The notes under the pieces: model-generated
Databases searched by the model: none
Told to the model about the DNA's origin: nothing
Seen by the model: only the letters and a program-made list of their open reading frames with translations
Source of the DNA: a virus
Length of the DNA stretch: 34,075 nucleotides
Strand: one strand, 5' to 3'
Virus record (IMG/VR): IMGVR_UViG_3300005264_001333
Location: 1 to 34,075 of that record
Part shown: positions 16,271 to 24,407 of the stretch, piece by piece
Numbering within the stretch: the stretch's first letter is position 1
Layout of the letters: each line of letters begins with the position of its first letter
Position numbers and translations under genes: made by a program

Positions 16271-17348
16271 TCTTTTCCTCCCACATCTTTATTATACCCA
16301 CTATCTCTGTACGAATTACGGATTCTTTTTCACTTCTTCGCAACGCTATTAACAACCCACCAGCAGTATAGATTTTTTTACACTCCGGAAATGCCAACAT
16401 AGCCTTCCCTTTATTCTTACCCTCCGTCACAACTTCAAATGCACCCATCCGTTCCAACATAGTCACGGCATCCCTGAACTTATCAAATCCCTCACCATAC
16501 TCAATAGTAACGGCGACTTTCTTAAATGGAGGGTACAGCTTATTTTTAACTGTCTTCACGTTCATCACGATACTGGTTTCAATCTCTTCCTCTTCAACAC
16601 CTACACCAGCTAAAGTTTTCTTATTTTTTGCCCCACCTCGTGGTGACCGGCATTCAAGTCTGTAAGATGCATAAAACTTTAGAGCATTTCCACCTGATGT
16701 AACTTCTGGATTACCAAACATCACGCCAATCTTCATCCGAATCTGATTGATAAACAAAATTGTACATTGCGTCTTTGAAAGTATCGGTACCAACTTTCTA
16801 CAAGCTTGACTCATAAGTCGAGCCTGTAAACCCATATGAGAATCCCCCATGTCACCATCAATCTCAGCCTGTGGTACCAATGATGCAACCGAATCAATAA
16901 CTATAAATTTGACCCCCTTTATAGCCATAGCCTCTGCAACCTCTAAAGCCTGTTCACCGGAATCGGGCTGAACAAATAACATATCTTTGAAATTCACACC
17001 TAACGACTCTGCATAAACAGGATCAAGAGCATGCTCAGCATCTATAAAAGCCGTGGGTACACCCAACCGCTGTGCCTCTACCAGTGTATGTAATGCTAGT
17101 GTAGTTTTACCACTTTGTTCAGGGCCATACACTTCAATCATTCTACCCCAAACAAAACCTACGAACGGTGACCCGCTCAAAGCTTCGTTAATAATCATAG
17201 AACCAGTGCTGACACCCGCTTGAGTAACAGCACCATTTACAATTAAAGTCTGAACTAAACTCTTATTTTTAAATTCAGCGTTTAGTTCAGACTGTATATC
17301 AGCTATGGTCTTCTTCTTGACCATAGCTGTTTCTTTTATCTTAGCCAT
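16254..17348 (-). CDS. recA: RecA recombinase
   Basis: Strand-exchange protein very similar to bacterial RecA rather than T4 UvsX. Walker A is GPEQSGKT (75-82), followed by FIDAEHALDPVYAESLGV, IVIDSVASLVPQAEIDGDMG, the L1/L2 region with LFINQIRMKIGVMFGNPE and TSGGNALKFYAS. The C-terminal acidic tail of host RecA is missing; the protein ends MWEEKNANNC. ATG overlaps the stop of the ssDNA-binding candidate (TAATG), consistent with coupled synthesis of the two partners. It would coat SbcCD-made 3' tails. Acquisition from a bacterial host is plausible but unproven. Confidence 0.95.
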   Translation of the reverse strand: MAKIKETAMVKKKTIADIQSELNAEFKNKSLVQTLIVNGAVTQAGVSTGSMIINEALSGSPFVGFVWGRMIEVYGPEQSGKTTLALHTLVEAQRLGVPTAFIDAEHALDPVYAESLGVNFKDMLFVQPDSGEQALEVAEAMAIKGVKFIVIDSVASLVPQAEIDGDMGDSHMGLQARLMSQACRKLVPILSKTQCTILFINQIRMKIGVMFGNPEVTSGGNALKFYASYRLECRSPRGGAKNKKTLAGVGVEEEEIETSIVMNVKTVKNKLYPPFKKVAVTIEYGEGFDKFRDAVTMLERMGAFEVVTEGKNKGKAMLAFPECKKIYTAGGLLIALRRSEKESVIRTEIVGIIKMWEEKNANNC

Positions 17349-18412
17349 TAAAGCTTAGCCTTACCTGACCGACGAGTAGTTCCGGTTTTCTTCCCGGTTG
17401 CAGGTTGCTTCCTTGTAGTTGTTGCCGTAGTTTTTTTACGGGTAGTCGATTTTTTAGGGGTAGGTTCAGGAAGAGGATCATCATCAAACTCAGCCTCATC
17501 ATCTTCATCCGTCTCCACATCATCCAGAATATCTTCCTCATCATCATCATCATCATCATCAACGATATCAGCTTCAGTCTCATCTTCAAGAAAATCATCG
17601 TCAACATCTTCAGAATCCGTTTCAACTTCTACTTCCTCTTCAGCCTCATCACCAATCAACTGAGCATAAACCTTTGCAATGATCTCCTCATCAATGTCGA
17701 AATCATTTGTGATATCCAGCTCTTCAGACTCCGCATCATACTCCAATTCAGGGGCATGGGTTTTCTTCGCATCAGCTGACCAATTAACCTCAGTAAAAGT
17801 CTGGTCTTTATTTTTACCAGCCTTCTTCTCTTTGGTTGACCATATTACACGATTACCCAAATCCAAACCGGTGGAAACATGTGGAACATTATCATCCCCA
17901 ATAAGACCGGTTAGCTTTGTAAACTGTGAATGAGATAATCCAAGGATTCCAATTTCAACATCAACATCTTTATCATCAATATCAAAGTTGGCACTGACTT
18001 TCTTTTTCCCACCTTCTTTGACAATTTCCCGCTCACCACGAACCGCCAGAAAATGTGCTTCGTACTTTCCCCGCATATTATTTGCAATTTTTTTCAGCTT
18101 ATCTGCAGAAACATCCTGACCATCATCACGTAATTCCTTACCCTGTTTATACAGATTCATAACATGTGCGCAAATTTCACAATTATCTGGATCAAAGCCA
18201 CCCCCATCTGCACCACCGGCACAAACGACACGAATCTTCCGACCATTGGGAAGGTCTACCCAATGTGCAAAACCATCCTGATACTCAAGATCCAACAAAT
18301 AAAACGGAGTCCGCTTATCGGGAATCTTTAAAAACGATTGCCCCGACTGATCGGATACCGCTTCCTGTGAAGATTTTACATCCTGTGCATTACCTAAATT
18401 TCTAACTGACAT
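17348..18412 (-). CDS. Candidate ssDNA-binding protein (gp32-like)
   Basis: Probable single-stranded-DNA-binding protein. The core (residues about 25-200) contains FYLLDLEYQDGFAHWVDLP and cysteines C64, C78, C81 (NCEICAHVM) that could form a zinc site like that of T4 gp32. It then has a very acidic region (about 255-315, including a run of seven Asp), typical of SSB tails that recruit partners. Unusually the protein does not end there: a 40-residue Lys/Thr/Arg-rich tail follows (KKSTTRKKTTATTTRKQPAT). It lies just upstream of recA with TAATG coupling. The family is inferred from architecture and context. Confidence 0.62.
   Translation of the reverse strand: MSVRNLGNAQDVKSSQEAVSDQSGQSFLKIPDKRTPFYLLDLEYQDGFAHWVDLPNGRKIRVVCAGGADGGGFDPDNCEICAHVMNLYKQGKELRDDGQDVSADKLKKIANNMRGKYEAHFLAVRGEREIVKEGGKKKVSANFDIDDKDVDVEIGILGLSHSQFTKLTGLIGDDNVPHVSTGLDLGNRVIWSTKEKKAGKNKDQTFTEVNWSADAKKTHAPELEYDAESEELDITNDFDIDEEIIAKVYAQLIGDEAEEEVEVETDSEDVDDDFLEDETEADIVDDDDDDDEEDILDDVETDEDDEAEFDDDPLPEPTPKKSTTRKKTTATTTRKQPATGKKTGTTRRSGKAKL
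17538..17561. repeat. Trinucleotide repeat (TCA)8
   Basis: Eight perfect TCA units (GAT on the coding strand) encode the poly-Asp stretch of the ssDNA-binding candidate's acidic region. Such a tract can change length by replication slippage in steps of one Asp without breaking the frame. Confidence 0.9.
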
Positions 18413-18966
18413 TATTCTGCTCCTCTTTTAACAATATCGCCTAAATTTCCTGACCCTTTCACTTCCAAAATACTAAGCTCACTCTGAGTCAGATTCCCTA
18501 ATGATCTAAGATTCCATGATTGCATCTCATAGCTCTTAACCAGCACATCTATTTTTCTCTTCAAACCAGACATTTCTCGCAATTTCCCCTGCCACGCCCT
18601 GTACTCTTTCAGATTATCCAAAATGATTGCATTTTTTATTTTCGTCTCAGTAGGCTTCGGCTTATAATCCCTAGTCTCATCATCAATTATCTGATACATC
18701 TGTGCAAACCAAACGTCATAATCACCCTGCAGTGCTTCATATTCAACCTCAACATCTACCCGCAAAGCTTTCCAGTAAGCATACTTACCAGAGCAATTAT
18801 TCAATTTATCTTTGATTTCCAACACATTGATATCTTTCAATACCAAATGCCCCTTAATAGGTACTGAATACTGCTTACCTGATTTTTCAAAAGCAATACT
18901 GGTTTCCAACCAATCCATATTAACCGCAACCGGCTCTTTCATATCAGCTAAACTTTTCTTACCCAT
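18412..18966 (-). CDS. Possible UvsY-like recombination mediator
   Basis: A 184-residue, mostly helical protein immediately upstream of the ssDNA-binding candidate and recA. The pattern is a conserved-looking N-terminal helix (KDINVLEIKDKLNNCSGKY), YWKALRVDVEVEYEAL and a C-terminal helical region beginning YRAWQGKLREMSGLKRKID. It recalls T4 UvsY and its phage relatives, which load recombinase on SSB-coated DNA. Context (SSB candidate plus RecA) fits. The identification is by rhythm and position only. AGGAGAG five bases before ATG is a strong ribosome site, and a possible -10 element lies just upstream. Confidence 0.45.
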   Translation of the reverse strand: MGKKSLADMKEPVAVNMDWLETSIAFEKSGKQYSVPIKGHLVLKDINVLEIKDKLNNCSGKYAYWKALRVDVEVEYEALQGDYDVWFAQMYQIIDDETRDYKPKPTETKIKNAIILDNLKEYRAWQGKLREMSGLKRKIDVLVKSYEMQSWNLRSLGNLTQSELSILEVKGSGNLGDIVKRGAE

Positions 18967-19027
18967 ATTTTCTCTCCTGATATATTATACCCGTATACTC
19001 TGACGTAATTACATTAAACTTTAAAAA
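18967..19027 (-). promoter_or_regulatory. Possible promoter before recombination genes
   Basis: The 61-base gap before the UvsY-like gene contains TATAAT on the minus strand (about 18983-18988), but no good -35 hexamer is found 16-18 bases upstream (GTAATT at 17). It might be an activator- or phage-factor-dependent promoter for the UvsY/SSB/RecA/SbcCD genes, or chance. The rest of the gap holds nothing recognisable. Confidence 0.35.
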
Positions 19028-19402
19028 TTATTCACTCTTTAAAGCATTCCCAAATTCATCCAACAGTCCACCTGATAATTTTTTTGGATCGGCTTCACCA
19101 TTCATATGTCTTAAAACTTCAGCCATCTCATCTGGAGTTACTTCCACCATAGCTGTAACATCCTTAATATAAATGGCATAAGAAACACCCCCACCTGAAA
19201 TCGTCTCTGTTTTACCCGGATTACAGAAATTAAGTAATGTTGTAAAAAAGTCACCACTAGCATCCACCTTCTTCAACCATTTATCACCGGTATCATCCAC
19301 GGTACCTACATACACGGTACCGGTCTGTGGGGATATTCCAATATGCACATCTTCTAATGCAACCATCGTCCTCGTCTTTTTATTGATTTTTTTCTTCGCC
19401 AT
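19028..19402 (-). CDS. Small protein, DUF7446-like
   Basis: Role unknown. After a basic start (MAKKKINKKTR) the sequence DVHIGISPQTGTVYVGTVDD resembles, from memory, the small phage family DUF7446 ('igvSpltg.iyaG.v'), with a helical acidic C-terminus (VTPDEMAEVLRHMNG). The ATG at 19402 has AGGAG seven bases ahead; a second ATG one codon earlier is too close to it. The gene begins within the end of the methyltransferase gene. It has no catalytic signature. Confidence 0.55.
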   Translation of the reverse strand: MAKKKINKKTRTMVALEDVHIGISPQTGTVYVGTVDDTGDKWLKKVDASGDFFTTLLNFCNPGKTETISGGGVSYAIYIKDVTAMVEVTPDEMAEVLRHMNGEADPKKLSGGLLDEFGNALKSE

Positions 19403-20081
19403 CATCCAACTCCTTTTTCAATTTTTTATATACTGGTAATGCGTCTTCCGTTAAAAAATAATGTGGATCTAAATAAGGCATATTCCAACACAATATTTCC
19501 ATATGAAATTCCACTTCCGGAAAACTATCTAACGGTAATGAAATTATACTAGTTAATTTAGCGGTACAATCATCCCGATAATACCGGAACCGTTTTGAAA
19601 CTCTCCGTTGATTCAACCTGAAACCCATCGGTACAAATATAACAACTGGAATACTCTCTCCAAACAAAGCAAAAGTACGTCTTAAAAAAGCATCTGGAAT
19701 CATCAATTTTGGTTTAATTAACTTACCCGCTGTATCCTTAGACCACTGAACCGTCTTATTAAACGGGGGATTGAGTAACACCAAATCGGGCTGAACTGCA
19801 ACATCTAAATCATCAAAATAATTATGCACACTTGCTACCGTTTTTAAAAAACTTTCAGGTTTAACAGGATTCACATCATAACCATGAGTACGCCAACGTC
19901 CCTCCCACGGTTTAAGTAAACTCAACCCACCACAAGCAGGATCTAAAACATTTCTCCCTTCAGAAATATATGGAGAAATGATCTTATGTAAAAACAAACT
20001 TATTTCCGGTGGAGTCATAATTGTCGATTCTTTCGGATTCTTATGATAATCATTCTTCTTCACACTTAACACTGAGGCCAT
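19380..20081 (-). CDS. N6-adenine DNA methyltransferase
   Basis: S-adenosylmethionine-dependent adenine methyltransferase. Motif I is VLDPACGGLSLL (DPACGG at 47-52), the acidic residue after strand 2 is YDVNP, and motif IV is LLNPPF (104-107). There is no obvious target-recognition domain beyond a short insertion, and 233 residues is small, as for phage Dam-like enzymes. No matching restriction gene is nearby, so protection of phage DNA or marking of the origin is more likely than restriction-modification. AAGGAG five bases before ATG. Overlaps the primase stop. Confidence 0.8.
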   Translation of the reverse strand: MASVLSVKKNDYHKNPKESTIMTPPEISLFLHKIISPYISEGRNVLDPACGGLSLLKPWEGRWRTHGYDVNPVKPESFLKTVASVHNYFDDLDVAVQPDLVLLNPPFNKTVQWSKDTAGKLIKPKLMIPDAFLRRTFALFGESIPVVIFVPMGFRLNQRRVSKRFRYYRDDCTAKLTSIISLPLDSFPEVEFHMEILCWNMPYLDPHYFLTEDALPVYKKLKKELDDGEEKNQ

Positions 20082-21031
20082 AGAAACTCCTTGTAATATT
20101 TTATAACTTGTTTTTTAGTCATCTTATTCGGGTCTAAATCATCTGGTAAATCTATCGATAATGTCGGAATACTTTTCTGTAACACATTATAATCGCCAAT
20201 TCTTTTTTTCTCATTCCCATACACAGCCCGTCTACCTGCTAAATCCCCATCATAACTCAGCACAATTCGCTTCGTATACTTTTTCAATAAGGTTAATTGT
20301 TTTTGAGTAATTAACGATGTTCCCATGTTTGCAATAGCGGGCACCTGAAATTGCTGTAAATAAATAGCATCTGATTCACCTTCCACAATCACAAGATATT
20401 CTAATTTACCAACAGGATTTATAATTTTGAGTAACTCATACAGCCCATAGAAATTGTCCCCCGGTGAAGTAGCTTTCATAGTTTTACATATCGGATCTTT
20501 CTCAATAGCCACACCCACATATGACACCAACTTTCCAGCAACTGTACGAATAGGATAAACTACTCGATTATAATACTTTGTATCTGCACCCCACCGAATA
20601 TCAAATCTCTTTATAGATTCCCATGAAAACTTCCGCTTTGTTCCGGTTAAATATCGATAACCAGCTGACCCTTTCTTAATCGCTGGATAAATCTTATGGA
20701 AAGAGGTCAGCTTAAAATAAGTTGGTTTATCTTCTTCAACTAAACTCCGTGCAATAGAAGCGTATAATCCAGCTAATCCATCTTGTTGTTTCAACTTCTT
20801 CCGAGCATCCTTCAAAGGGATATCATCTAAAGTAGATATCAAATCTGCAAAATCCCCCCGCTCTTCACAACCGAAACAGCGAAACTTCCCATTGGATAAT
20901 CCGACACTGAAAGAAGGTGAATTATCATCATGGAACGGACAAAGGGTCATGGCATAATCCACACCCTTATTACTGGTGCTGATAGTGATATCAAGCCCCC
21001 TGTCTTCCAGTTCCTTTAAATAATCAATCAC
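20066..21031 (-). CDS. DnaG-type primase
   Basis: RNA primase. The N-terminal zinc-binding domain has LCPFHDDNSPSFSV and KFRCFGCEERGD (C31, H34, C52, C55; CHC2 type). The catalytic Toprim domain has YLVIVEGESDAIYL (E217) and VLSYDGDLAGRRA (D261, D263). At 321 residues it lacks the C-terminal helicase-binding domain of host DnaG, normal for phage primases encoded apart from the helicase. The start is GTG, overlapping the helicase stop as GTGA, with GGAG nine bases ahead. It works with the DnaB-type helicase encoded just upstream. Confidence 0.92.
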   Translation of the reverse strand: MIDYLKELEDRGLDITISTSNKGVDYAMTLCPFHDDNSPSFSVGLSNGKFRCFGCEERGDFADLISTLDDIPLKDARKKLKQQDGLAGLYASIARSLVEEDKPTYFKLTSFHKIYPAIKKGSAGYRYLTGTKRKFSWESIKRFDIRWGADTKYYNRVVYPIRTVAGKLVSYVGVAIEKDPICKTMKATSPGDNFYGLYELLKIINPVGKLEYLVIVEGESDAIYLQQFQVPAIANMGTSLITQKQLTLLKKYTKRIVLSYDGDLAGRRAVYGNEKKRIGDYNVLQKSIPTLSIDLPDDLDPNKMTKKQVIKYYKEFLWPQC

Positions 21032-22497
21032 TTCTTCAAACTCCGGGCGGGTCTGGTCTTCACAGTCTCCGGAACTATATCCAGAAATCCGGATGTCATA
21101 TCTCCTAAATTCTTCTTCTGTCCAACCATATTATCATGTAACCGCATCAAATCCATATTCGGACTTAGCTCTAACGGCCTCGGCATAGCTGGCGCATTAC
21201 GCATTTTCATGATTTGTAATTTCATCCGCTTTGAAAGTAAGTCTTTCTCAGTCTGTATCATGGCCATAACAATCGGGGATGCTTCAGGTATAGCCCGCCC
21301 ATACTTTAAATCAGCTAACTCATAAAGCTCCTTTGCAAAAGCTTCATCCTTTACCTGATTTCCTGTCCAACCTACAAGATCGTACTCTTCGCACAGTGCT
21401 TTAAAATCCCATACAACTTCTGACTGCTGTTCCCAACCACTTCTACCGCCGGATGATTTCATCACCTTGATAGGATCAATAATATTCAAATAATCCGCAC
21501 CTACCCAATCCACCGGCTTATCATTCTCCTCATTCAGCTTTAAAATAGTCTGCTCCACATCTGCAAATGTAAACCTCCGGGGATATGCTTTCACATATAA
21601 ATAATTGTCATGTGTCACACTATACCGCTGAATTGTACTGTCCCATGACTCATAATCCGCATCCAACAACTCGGCCTTCCTGAACTTATTCCCTGAAATT
21701 CCCGCTAAATTAGAATCAATTCTATATTCAATACGATGCTTTGACATTTCACCTGAAACAATCAACACATTATGACCAAGCTTAAAAGCATGTAATCCAA
21801 AAGATAAAATTCCTGCAGTCTTACCTACCCCCGGAATTCCTGCAATAACCCCAAACTCTTTACGCATAACCCCACCTGTCTTATTATCAAATAAAGTTAT
21901 ACCGGTGGGAATTCCTACAGTGGCTTCTTCATCTGCTTCCTGTATACGTTGCTGTTCCTGCATCTCTTCTTTCCGCTCAACATAATCCCCTAAATAATAA
22001 CCCTCACGTCTAGCATCCTGCAAATCAACAGGTCTACTTAAATCTAAAAGTTCAGTTTTAGTGCCCTTCAAATCAAAATTATCAATGTCCGAAACTATCC
22101 GACCAGCTGATTCTAAAATTCGTCTTGTCTCAAATAGTTCTAAAACTTGTTGCATTAAATGCAATGCCGTCTTAGCTGTCATTGCATTTATATCAACACT
22201 GTATATTTCAAGAATTGTATCTTTGTAAAGTTCACGCTCATCAGTAGCAATTAAATTCCGACTTTTTAATTCCCGATACAGTAATTTCTGTGTCATTACA
22301 ATTCGCAAATCTTTCACAATTTCAAGAATTTCCTGATAGATTAAATCTGTAAACCAATCCCCCTCTAATTGAATGCACATAGTCGGCGCAACCTGCAAAA
22401 CATACGCAAGCAATTGCTGTTCAACTTCTGAATCTCTGTACTCTGCCTGTACCCTATTACTAATTTTAACCTGTAATTTTTTATTAGTTACTTCCAC
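21028..22497 (-). CDS. DnaB-type replicative helicase
   Basis: Hexameric fork helicase. An N-terminal helical domain (SEVEQQLLAYVLQ to about residue 130) is joined to a RecA-like motor: VIAGIPGVGKTAG (Walker A 220-227), LIVSGEMSKHRIEYR (motif 1a, EMS) and DWVGADYLNIIDP (Walker B region). QTEKDLLSKRMKLQIMKMRN is the C-terminal DNA-loop/arginine-finger area. The length of 489 is normal. GTG start inside the loader gene end, GGAG eight bases upstream. Loader, helicase and primase adjacent in this order is a typical phage cassette. Confidence 0.9.
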   Translation of the reverse strand: MEVTNKKLQVKISNRVQAEYRDSEVEQQLLAYVLQVAPTMCIQLEGDWFTDLIYQEILEIVKDLRIVMTQKLLYRELKSRNLIATDERELYKDTILEIYSVDINAMTAKTALHLMQQVLELFETRRILESAGRIVSDIDNFDLKGTKTELLDLSRPVDLQDARREGYYLGDYVERKEEMQEQQRIQEADEEATVGIPTGITLFDNKTGGVMRKEFGVIAGIPGVGKTAGILSFGLHAFKLGHNVLIVSGEMSKHRIEYRIDSNLAGISGNKFRKAELLDADYESWDSTIQRYSVTHDNYLYVKAYPRRFTFADVEQTILKLNEENDKPVDWVGADYLNIIDPIKVMKSSGGRSGWEQQSEVVWDFKALCEEYDLVGWTGNQVKDEAFAKELYELADLKYGRAIPEASPIVMAMIQTEKDLLSKRMKLQIMKMRNAPAMPRPLELSPNMDLMRLHDNMVGQKKNLGDMTSGFLDIVPETVKTRPARSLKK

Positions 22498-23306
22498 GCT
22501 TCAAGCTCCTGTTCTACAGCTATCGCCTGTCTGCGGTCAGCCTGTTTTACAATATTTGGATGATAATAATTATAAGTCTTTTGTAATTTCATATCCCATG
22601 CTCCACTCAGTACAGCACTATAATCTTCGCCATCTACAGCAATAAATTTCATTTTTCGTTTTAGCATAGATACAGTTGATTCTCCGAATGTTGATGTAAA
22701 CGATTTGATATCCATATTGGTAGCACTAATTATACAAATATTAGCATTAACCATAGCCTCCCGTAGAAACATCTCTAAAGTCTTGGGTACATAATTTGAT
22801 CCCTGTTTAATATAAACTTTATCTATCTCATCAAAAAGAATAAAATCATTAGTTAAAAGTTCATTCATATACGCTGACTTATCTGTAGTTTGTTTCATAG
22901 TTTCATCAACATACATCTGTGCGGAAAGATACTTAACTTTATAACCTCTCACAATTGCTTCTTTACCAATTTCTGCCATAAGACTAGTCTTACCTATCCC
23001 ATTCACACCATGGAAAAGAACACCTAAACCATTTTCTCGAAAACGTTCTAAGTTTTTAAATATCAATTTGACGAAATTGATATATTCTGGTTCCATCTTC
23101 AAATCATCTAAATAAAGATGCCAATAATCCTGTGAAATACCAGCATCCACTAACTCCATTACATAATCAAAAACTCGCATGCATTCACATGGATTAGGTA
23201 TCCCCGGTATCTCAGATTTCAAATACCCTTCACCCCCACACTTTTCACAGTTGTCTAAAAGTTCATTACGTATCTGATACAACCTGTCTAATTTAACTTT
23301 GGTCAC
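22488..23306 (-). CDS. DnaI/DnaC-type helicase loader
   Basis: AAA+ ATPase that opens or assembles the helicase ring on DNA. The N-terminus has a zinc-type motif, CEKCGGEGYLK and then PNPCECMRV (C20, C23, C40, C42), as in Firmicute DnaI. The AAA+ domain has Walker A HGVNGIGKTS (99-108), Walker B FILFDEID (155-162) and sensor-like IISATNMD. The length (272) is typical. GTG start with AGGAG six bases ahead. It stands directly before the helicase gene and after the initiator-like gene, so the initiator-loader-helicase series is complete. Confidence 0.9.
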   Translation of the reverse strand: MTKVKLDRLYQIRNELLDNCEKCGGEGYLKSEIPGIPNPCECMRVFDYVMELVDAGISQDYWHLYLDDLKMEPEYINFVKLIFKNLERFRENGLGVLFHGVNGIGKTSLMAEIGKEAIVRGYKVKYLSAQMYVDETMKQTTDKSAYMNELLTNDFILFDEIDKVYIKQGSNYVPKTLEMFLREAMVNANICIISATNMDIKSFTSTFGESTVSMLKRKMKFIAVDGEDYSAVLSGAWDMKLQKTYNYYHPNIVKQADRRQAIAVEQELEAWK

Positions 23307-24147
23307 TCTCTACTCCTTGTAATAAATTTCGGATATACGCTTTGCTATTTTCAGCTTGTTCTTTTTTACCCTCCACATCTTTTGTAGCTGTGCGTAAATA
23401 TGTGTCCTGTGTATTATACACTTTTTCGAACTCAAACTTTACAGAAGGATACAAAAATAATCCGTAGGTAAAACCCTTACCCTTATTTACATAGTAAAGA
23501 CAGTACGCATCTAAATTAAAATCATCATCCAAAAACATAGTCCGTAACTTGCGATACCTTCCAGATTTGGTTAAACCTCTTCCCGGTCGTATAGCATCAT
23601 ACCCGAAATGTTCTTCCAATATTTTTTCAATTTCAATCCAACTTTCATCAGCATAGATTTCAGCAACCCGAGTATACTTAGCTTTCACTACTGGCATAGC
23701 TACTTCTTCAACAGCCGTAATGGTTGCCAAACTCTTCTTTTCAGGCAGGTGTACTACTTCTAGTACTGCTGTCTCCCCTACTAAACATGTAGATCCTTGT
23801 CTACCTGTACGATCCTCCGTCTTACGTCCTAAAGAAGTATTATTACTTATTTCTAGAGAGACAGGTGTACTAGAAGTAGTACTGCTGAAATTCCAATCCT
23901 TTACCTTGGTTGGTATATAGTTGTATGCTTTTTCATTAGCTTTCGTAGTTCGTGTTAGCATACGTAAACCTATGAGTTGATTTATACCCTTTGTAACAGT
24001 GTTACGCTGGCTATGTAATGCTATACATATTTCCTGTATAGAGTGCGTTTTACCAGAATTATTTTTGAAAAAAAGCCATAGAACTATTGCTTGTGAACTC
24101 AACTCCCGCTCACAATAAAAGCTTAATAACGCTTCAATTGTACCCAC
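23293..24147 (-). CDS. Replication initiator-like protein (lambda O style)
   Basis: Probable origin-binding initiator. Residues about 1-80 form a winged-helix domain (LSSQAIVLWLFFKNNSGKT, then SIQEICIALHSQRNTVTKGI), similar to N-termini of phage Rep/O-type proteins. Residues 87-140 are a low-complexity Ser/Thr-rich linker whose DNA carries two 26-base near-palindromic repeats. The C-terminal part (WIEIEKILEEHFGYDAIRPG onward) is a separate helical domain that may contact the loader. Lambda O has the same plan, with its origin inside the gene. GTG start with a modest ribosome site; followed by loader, helicase and primase. Confidence 0.6.
   Translation of the reverse strand: MGTIEALLSFYCERELSSQAIVLWLFFKNNSGKTHSIQEICIALHSQRNTVTKGINQLIGLRMLTRTTKANEKAYNYIPTKVKDWNFSSTTSSTPVSLEISNNTSLGRKTEDRTGRQGSTCLVGETAVLEVVHLPEKKSLATITAVEEVAMPVVKAKYTRVAEIYADESWIEIEKILEEHFGYDAIRPGRGLTKSGRYRKLRTMFLDDDFNLDAYCLYYVNKGKGFTYGLFLYPSVKFEFEKVYNTQDTYLRTATKDVEGKKEQAENSKAYIRNLLQGVESDQS
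23746..23887. repeat. Origin-like repeat cluster inside the initiator-like gene
   Basis: Two 26-base copies (23746-23771 and 23862-23887) share CAGGTGTACTA and TAGTACTGCTG and differ only in the central four bases, CTTC in one and GAAG in the other. Each is nearly palindromic (GTACTA/TAGTAC arms). Between them are a second repeated pair (about 23785-23801 and 23803-23821; AC.TGTA.GATCCT..GTC) and an AT-rich stretch (about 23831-23856). Binding sites next to an AT-rich segment within an initiator gene is the layout of lambda-type origins. Function is inferred. Confidence 0.6.
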
Positions 24148-24161
24148 TATTTACCTACTTT

Positions 24162-24407
24162 TTATGATTTTAATTCATTATTATCTACTGGTTTTTTCTT
24201 CCATCGACGTTTACGTTGGGCATAAGTCGGCCCCGGAAAAGCAGTATATACAATAATTTTAGCAGAGTTAAATTTCAAACCTGAAGTACTACTTCCTTTA
24301 GGAATAAATGTTTGTAATTTTTCAACTGCTTCGATTCGAGTATACCCATCATCTAATAATTCCTGCACATACTCTATGCGCAATTCCATAACAGTTTTAT
24401 CCGACAT
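24162..24407 (-). CDS. Small basic protein, unknown
   Basis: An 81-residue protein of unknown function. The N-terminal half reads like a helical DNA-binding segment (YVQELLDDGYTRIEAVEKLQ), resembling the start of a helix-turn-helix. The C-terminus is strongly basic (AQRKRRWKKKP). It lies between the sigma-like gene (11-base overlap) and the initiator-like gene. A small DNA-binding or regulatory role is plausible but not shown. Confidence 0.55.
   Translation of the reverse strand: MSDKTVMELRIEYVQELLDDGYTRIEAVEKLQTFIPKGSSTSGLKFNSAKIIVYTAFPGPTYAQRKRRWKKKPVDNNELKS

Noticed and set aside
17341-17625. Met- and Lys-rich minus-strand frame overlapping the ssDNA-binding candidate
   Set aside because: Long Met runs come from reading (GAT)n out of frame; no independent start signal or family.
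19380-20081. Restriction-modification system
   Set aside because: Only a methyltransferase is present; none of the neighbours looks like a matching restriction enzyme, and the HNH nucleases are of homing or recombination type and distant.
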